Shown: positions 58,837 through 64,000 of the stretch, in pieces | Numbering within the stretch: the first letter of the stretch is position 1 | How the letters are laid out: each line of letters starts with the position of its first letter | Assembly: GCA_964017185.1 (NCBI GenBank) | Contig: OZ024875.1 | Location: forward strand, 32,249,456-32,313,455 | Origin: Rugalucina vietnamica | Lineage: Eukaryota > Mollusca > Bivalvia > Lucinida > Lucinidae | Length of the DNA: 64,000 bases | Direction: 5' to 3' | Notes under the pieces: model-generated | Databases searched by the model: none | What the model saw: the letters and a program-made list of their open reading frames with translations, nothing else | What the model was told of the DNA's origin: nothing | Position numbers and translations under genes: made by a program

Positions 58837-59100
58837 TTTTGTTTTTGTTTTGTATTTTTAATTCAGTTTTACGTCCCTTTCAAGATTATTTCAGCTCATG
58901 TGAGACGGGCCAATCAGTAGGTGGGCGAAAACGGGAGGACCCCGAGAAAAACCACCTGGCACACCCGCAAGCTGAACTTGGCTTGTCTCACATGTGGCCA
59001 GAGCGGGCAGACACAGCGGTGAGATGATCGAGTGACTAAGAAACAGCGCTCTTAACCGCTCGGCCACGGGGGTCGCGGGCAAGTTTTCGTATTGTATCTA
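58538..59100. mobile_element. MITE family B interrupted by a SINE
   Basis: Left end 'atcatgaaaacgtccgtgta', central inverted repeat 'aaccgcctcgctgaggtggtt', then 'cattgcatgggcaag', the SINE, and the right end 'gggcaagttttcgta'. Confidence 0.85.
58806..59076 (-). mobile_element. tRNA-derived SINE, minus strand
   Basis: Minus sense: tRNA-like head 'cgtggccgagcggttaagag', body with 'aggtggtttttctcggggtc', and an A-rich tail (T-run at 58806-58850 on plus). The flanking GGGCAAG plus T's (58799-58805 and 59077-59083) is the target duplication. The B box is weak. Confidence 0.85.
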
Positions 59101-59243
59101 TTTCTTTATAATACGCATGATTTTATTACATATAAACCATTTTTTACCACGGACCAGGACGGACAATAATAATGATATTAATTCTTCTGTTACATCCCCC
59201 CGCCCCCAACAAATTAATGCTAAGTATCTATTTAGGCATTTAA

Positions 59244-60186
59244 GGATGTTCGCTGCCAATGAAAAAGTATTCAAACTTTTTTTCTAACCACTCTTTTTTG
59301 ATTCCAAAATACAACATAAGACATTTGAAAGCAAAATAAATATAGGGTAGTGTGCATTTTTTTCAAGCTACAGGCCTCTGAATGAGACCTCTGAGCATCA
59401 TGTTTTAAATTTAGTAAAATTAATTTAATTTTTAATTCTTTGAAACAAACCTGTCTTGAACAAAAATACACCTAGAATGCTTTCAAAAGTCATAATATTT
59501 ACGTAACGCAAACTATTTTGGACCAAACGCATAGAAAAATTTGCAACTTGAAGTGGATGACAAAATTGTACGAGTACTTTCCAACCCTACCCCCATACTT
59601 GAAAAGTCGGAAAAAATCAATATTTTGAAATGTGCCAAACCCATATTTGTTTATTCAAACTTTTTCTTGTATTTTCACACAACATAGAACTTTGTTATAT
59701 TGTTCGAATAAAAGAAAGAAATATATAGGGTAGTGTGCATATAAGAGAGAACCAACAACTTGAAAATCACCATTTTCAGCCTTTTTCAGCTGTTTTGTTT
59801 CTTTAAGCCCATTTCATAAAACCACCTAAAATTTTAAAACCAGCACACCAAAGACACAAAGACTGACTTAGAAGACCATGTACACTTATACTGCAGCTAA
59901 AATAAACAAAGAAATAGTGCAATTAATTTGAAAATGTGTAATATTCAAGTTTAATCTACCCTACCCCCTAAATTTCACTGACACTTAAATTTTTCTGAAA
60001 AGTTGCAGAAAATGGGGTGAAAAAATGAAGTTTCTTAGATTGACAATTTTCATGGCTCGTTCAATGCATATCATCATTATGTATCCAAATATGAAATATT
60101 GGGAAAATATCTGCAACCGTTTACGAGATATTCAACAAAAGAAAAACCGGAAGTGCCGAAATGTCAAATGTTAGCAGCGAACATCC
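59244..60186. mobile_element. 0.94-kb TIR element with TTAA target duplication
   Basis: Ends GGATGTTCGCTGCCAAT and the complement of TTAGCAGCGAACATCC, flanked by TTAA at 59240-59243 and 60187-60190. TTAA duplications are typical of piggyBac and Kolobok. There is no transposase and the interior is AT-rich. Confidence 0.82.
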
Positions 60187-60483
60187 TTAATGGTAATAAA
60201 CTGTTAAACATGTACTCGTATCTAGTTTTGGTATAATCTAAAACTTCGACGAAACAATTGCATCATTTAACTATATGCAACCAAGAACGGAACCATTAAG
60301 AGACCAAATCGGGAAATATCATTATAGAGGCAGATTGAGTATAGATTTTCATCGAACTTTAAACTAAGCAAAACAGGCATAGAAGATCAGCAAGATTGTG
60401 TAGTTATGTCAGAAATTGAAAACATACAAACATTTTACAATAATCACCCATTACATGACTGAAAGGGGGCAACACATACATGT

Positions 60484-61045
60484 ATGGCACTGTGTATTTT
60501 ATGGAGTGGAGTCATGGATTGGAGTCTTGGATTGGAGCAATGGAGTGGAGTACTGAAGTGGATTCTTAGAGTGGAACCGTGAAGTGAAATATTTGAGCGT
60601 AAGAGAAACATTTATTCTGGTGGTAATATTGGTCTCATTTGAACGGACGCCATAGCGAAATATGTAACACATGCATTACCCGTATAAGTAATGGAAATAA
60701 ATGGTTAATTTCTGGTACTTAGCCATTACTGGTACAGTTTATGCATCTCTTACACATTTTGTGATGGCGGACGTTGGCTCCGAGACAATTTCACCACCAG
60801 AAGTGAGTTTTCTGTAACACTCAAAATTTCATTCCAAGGTTCCACTCCAATAATCCACTCCAATACTCCACTCCATGACTCCAATCCAAGACTACAATCC
60901 ATGACTCCACTCCATAAAATACACAGTGCAAACACGTTTGCTGCATTCCAAGGTTCCACTCCAATAATCCACTCCAATACTCCACTCCATGACTCCAATC
61001 CAAGACTCCAATCCATGACTCCACTCAATAAAATACACAGTGCCA
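60484..61045. mobile_element. GGAGTGGAGT word element with inverted ends
   Basis: Inverted ends: 'ggcactgtgtattttatgga' at the left and the complement of 'aataaaatacacagtgccaa' at the right. Both arms consist of 'ggattggagt' and 'ggagtggagt' words. The right arm is tandemly duplicated (60834-60942 and 60943-61045). Confidence 0.85.
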
Positions 61046-61104
61046 ACACACATATTTGCTGCATTATCGCAAATATGCTGATAACGAGACTATTATTTTG
61101 ATTT

Positions 61105-61336
61105 AATCCGCGGGCGTTAAAAGATGCCTTCGTGGTATCCGGTCAGGTAAGACACACAATAGGTTGCACAGCCACAGAAATCTACTAAGCACTCTTGATA
61201 CTTTGGGTTTAGAAAACAGAGGGATTGTTGGCCTTCTATTTTTGTATTGTAATACAAGCACTGATCAGCTGCTCAACTGATCTCTGCTAATATTGTCGCA
61301 TATACAAAAGTCGGTTTTCTCATGACGCGGCTCATA
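61105..61336. mobile_element. MITE family A, diverged copy
   Basis: Right end 'ggttttctcatgacgcggctcat'-like. The central hairpin is decayed ('gatcagctgctcaactgatc'). It lies within the 9.3-kb element, so it is a separate insertion from the interrupted copy. Confidence 0.65.
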
Positions 61337-61482
61337 TGAAACATTCGAAGGAATTGCCTTAAGTTTCCTTTACGTTTCCTACTTAAGCGCAGTGAACGAA
61401 TTTCCTAGATAAGCGCAATTTTCTTTCTTCACCTGGACGGTTTTTCCCTACTTAAGCGCATTTCCTACTTAGTCGCCTCACA

Positions 61483-61536
61483 TGCGCCTTTGTTTTCGCC
61501 TAGGCAAAAATCCGGTTTTCTCACGATGCGGCTCAT
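61483..61536. mobile_element. MITE family A, right part (partner of 51981-52170)
   Basis: Starts with the duplicated TGCGCC, then 'tttgttttcgcctaggc', and ends 'ctcacgatgcggctca'. Confidence 0.85.
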
Positions 61537-61596
61537 TTGATCTCGTGACCTAAAATATTTCATTGACAGGTCTAGTTTTCTCATGAAATCGATTGT

Positions 61597-62130
61597 AGCT
61601 CACCTGAGCCGAAGTTACAGTATACCCATGCTCCGGCGTCCGTCCGTCGTCCACAATTTCAAACATCTTCTCTAAAACCGCTTGGCCAATCAAAGCCAAA
61701 CTTTATTTGAAGCATCGTAAGGAAGACGGAATGAAAGTTTGTATGAATGGTCAAGGTCGTATGACCAAGATGACCCATCATGGCTATAAATAGCAAATTC
61801 CTTTAAAAATTTTCTAAGGCCTATGATTTTGAAACTTGCCTTGAAGCATCAGTGAATGGAGCTCTACAATTTTTTTTTATAAATTATGACCCTGTGGTGA
61901 CCTTGACCTTTCACGGCAAGGTCAACTTAGGATGCCTACGCATTTGAATGGGTAAAACTGGGAAAATGTCATTTAATGGCAGGAAACTTGCTTGAAGTGA
62001 GCAAATGGACAGAAGATTTATGTTTATGTAAAAAAATTACCCCACGGTGGTTGTCTGCCAAGTTTATTGGTATATATCCCAGATCTCAGGTGAGCATTTA
62101 CAGGACCATTGGTCCTCTGGTTGGTATAAT
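61597..62130. mobile_element. GAGCTCACC-family element, short reverse copy
   Basis: Starts 'agctcacctgagccgaagtt', contains 'ttggccaatcaaagcc' and 'aaggtcaacttaggatgcc', and ends 'caggtgagcatttacaggac'. It matches 44184-45225 without the nested MITE. Confidence 0.82.
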
Positions 62131-62224
62131 CCTTGCATTGTTTGTTGTCGCCTCCTCGTGACCGACTGAAATCCGTTTTAACTTTTTTTAGTTAACGGAA
62201 CCAATCTGACATTTGTGACTTGTC

Positions 62225-62770
62225 ACGACATCAGAATTAGAATAGTTTATTGGCGAAACGTCAACCTGACAATACCACACCAGGAGGATGGGGTTTGACC
62301 GGAGGGGATTAGTCCCGAGCTCTCACAAGAGAAGTAAATTTAGACACACAATCATCCGAAATTTCAGCAGAGGAGATCAGAGAATCAGGGAGTTCATTCC
62401 AATCTTTAATACATTACGTAAACTTGCCCATGCAATATGATATTTTTCAGCAGCAAAAATTGAAAGTTTCTTTGGAAAACTTGATATTTTTAGTATTTTT
62501 GCTCAAAACATTGATTGTGGGTACACGTTAAAACAGCCTCGCCGAGGATCAAAAACTTAAGAAAAATAGGTATACCCCTGCATACCCCAGTTTTGCTATA
62601 TAAAAGTGGGGTGTAAGGGGGTATATATTGTATGGACATGTTTTCCCGATGAGTCTGGAGGAAAAAGCTATGCAAATAGGCATTTGTACTTGCTGAGGGT
62701 ATATGAAATGCCAAGGAGTGCTGATTCCTACACAGCCTGTTTTTGGGGATAAGGTCATCCGTGGGTACGG
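62225..62770 (-). pseudogene. LINE 3' fragment interrupted by a MITE
   Basis: LINE tail (62225-62400, 'ccacaccaggaggatggggt', 'gaagtaaatttagacac'), then a family B MITE, then LINE 3' coding-region debris ('ggcatttgtacttgctgagg', 'ttggggataaggtcatcc') resuming at about 62660. It corresponds to 13050-13310. Confidence 0.75.
62411..62652. mobile_element. MITE family B copy in LINE fragment
   Basis: From 'cgtaaacttgcccatgcaat' to 'atggacatgttttcccgatga'. The central inverted repeat is partly deleted ('gcctcgccgagg' remains). Confidence 0.78.
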
Positions 62771-62982
62771 ACTTAGAAATTTTGTGTTTAAGTTTTTGGT
62801 TAAAGTTTTTATAAGTCTATATATCTCTTGGTCCTGTTGATGGATAAAGTAGATACTTTGCATGTTGGTAGAATTGGTCCGAAGTTTTATGCAGTACCGT
62901 CATGACCAACCCTGGGTGACCTTGAGGTCAAGGTCATGGACTTAGAAATTTTGTGTTAAAGATTTTGTTTTTTTATTCCGAT

Positions 62983-63050
62983 AGTCCGAGGGCCCAATAG
63001 TCCTAGGGCCCGTTAATCCGAGGGCCCGATAGTCCGAGGGTTGTGAAGCC
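62983..63050. repeat. CCGATAGTCCGAGGGCC short tandem array
   Basis: Four units of about 17 bp with small changes, in the same style as the array at 11098-11242. Confidence 0.88.
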
Positions 63051-64000
63051 AAATGATTTTCAATTAAATGTATCCCACCCTTTTCATTTTCTGTCTTACA
63101 GCTGCAATTTGGTATGTTTTACAACACGTGACCTGGCGTGGCTTCATATAAAGTATTTGATTTACGTTGCAAATTTATAATCGTTTGCCTCAGATTTAAG
63201 TAACCCCAATCGCAGCAGACTTGTAAATGACCAAAATGACCTAAAATAAAAAAACAACACCATGGTATGTCCCACAAACTTGCATACATACTACCCATCT
63301 TGAAAAATCATTGTTTATGTTTAAACGCGGTACACCGATAGCCAGGACCAGAAGAGCCGTAATATATAAGGCAAAAATGTATACATATATATCTGGCTCT
63401 TTGTTGTATTCCTTTAGGGAAACGCCCAAAAATAAACAGAAGTCAATTGCAGTCCTGTATTCAAAATCTTGGAACACAGTAAATCAGAAATGTCTAAATT
63501 GGCAGTTGTCTGTTTCTATTTGATACGATCAAAAATGACTACCTGGAGACTCAGCATCACAGAAACATTGTAACCAATTAATCTCTCATATAGGGACACT
63601 TAATATGAAACAAATGGAGAATAACAACAATTAAAACTTTCAACAGTTACTAAACCTGCAAGAGCTGTCAAAACTAGCTGCCAACACTTAATTTCTTTCA
63701 CGATAATATCCGATTCCACCATGTAAAAGCTGTTTTCGTGCACAAAAACAAAAATAAGCTGACTTTTGATAAAAAATAATTTGAGAATGTGATCAAGAAC
63801 TTCGTCACTGTATGGGAGACATCCTGCATGTCTGGGGTCAGATCGAGGCTGCAATAATACCAGATCTTACTTTCTTCTTAGGGCCTCAGTTTCCGTATCA
63901 GAAGGTTTATGTTTAATATTCTAAAGAATTCTGTTATTTATGAAAATGGACCTATAAAATGGTGACCATTTGACTATTTCAATTTAACAATTAGTCAAGT
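63051..64000. other. Right-edge sequence, nothing recognised
   Basis: Minus-strand ORFs of 78 codons (63477-63241) and 84 codons (63854-63600) are present. The first has a hydrophobic core (ALYITALLVLAIGV). Neither has a motif that I recognise, and flanking splice signals are not convincing. Confidence 0.3.

Larger units (their letters stand above)
52171..61482. mobile_element. 9.3-kb TIR element, TGTKAGGCGACTAAGT ends, 6-bp target duplication
   Basis: Left end TGTTAGGCGACTAAGT and right end the complement of ACTTAGTCGCCTCACA. TGCGCC flanks both sides (52165-52170 and 61483-61488), and the interrupted MITE reads on across it. Subterminal sequence on both sides repeats 'gcgcttaagtaggaaa' and 'gcgactaagt' words. 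No recognised transposase. Known superfamilies with 6-bp duplications exist, but I cannot match these ends to one. The interior is largely other elements. Confidence 0.78.

Noticed and set aside
63241-63854. Two minus-strand ORFs at the right edge as gene exons
   Set aside because: No recognised family and no convincing splice sites; left as unassigned.

Overview
The window is animal nuclear DNA, AT-rich and packed with nested mobile elements. Short coding exons with GT/AG boundaries, an intron-rich transketolase, an animal laccase-like multicopper oxidase and tRNA-derived SINEs all point to a marine invertebrate. The repeat content most resembles a bivalve mollusc, but that assignment is inference. 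No bacterial or organellar features were seen.

Layout. (1) 1-11023, minus strand: the 5' five exons of transketolase (TKT), starting at 11023; the rest of the gene lies beyond the left edge. Its introns hold MITE-like repeats and LINE debris. (2) 11.1-16.7 kb: a short-word array, then a plus-strand Cys/His-rich gene remnant with a TATA box (11870-12770, frameshifted), a decayed LINE and a dispersed 0.5-kb repeat. (3) 16.7-21.1 kb: non-coding with MITEs. (4) 21118-23950, plus strand: a complete laccase-like multicopper oxidase of two coding exons, 723 residues, with signal peptide, all four copper motifs and a C-terminal membrane anchor. (5) 24.8-26.3 kb, minus strand: a broken cytochrome P450. 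(6) 26.3-37.3 kb, minus strand: an otherwise intact APE-type LINE whose ORF carries a 2A-like motif near its N-terminus. It is split inside the reverse transcriptase by a 6,992-bp terminal-inverted-repeat element (27833-34824) with an AAAT target duplication. (7) 37.3-45.4 kb: SINEs, word arrays in inverted orientation and duplicated blocks. (8) 45463-49709: a 4.2-kb hAT-like element with an 8-bp target duplication; it contains a tandem array in which each unit carries a perfect GGTCA-N3-TGACC palindrome and most carry a nearby direct repeat of the half-site. (9) 52171-61482: a 9.3-kb element that interrupts a small MITE, with twin inverted arms each holding an intact 87-codon ORF, plus further foldback elements, a minisatellite and SINE/MITE nests. 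(10) 61.5-64 kb: more repeats and unassigned sequence.

The three cellular genes (transketolase, laccase, P450 remnant) show no sign of working together. The strongest themes are deep, readable nesting of transposons and a recurring architecture: foldback or TIR elements whose ends or bodies are built from permutations of one short word. Exon boundaries were read by eye from splice consensus and family knowledge; no alignment or database search was run.
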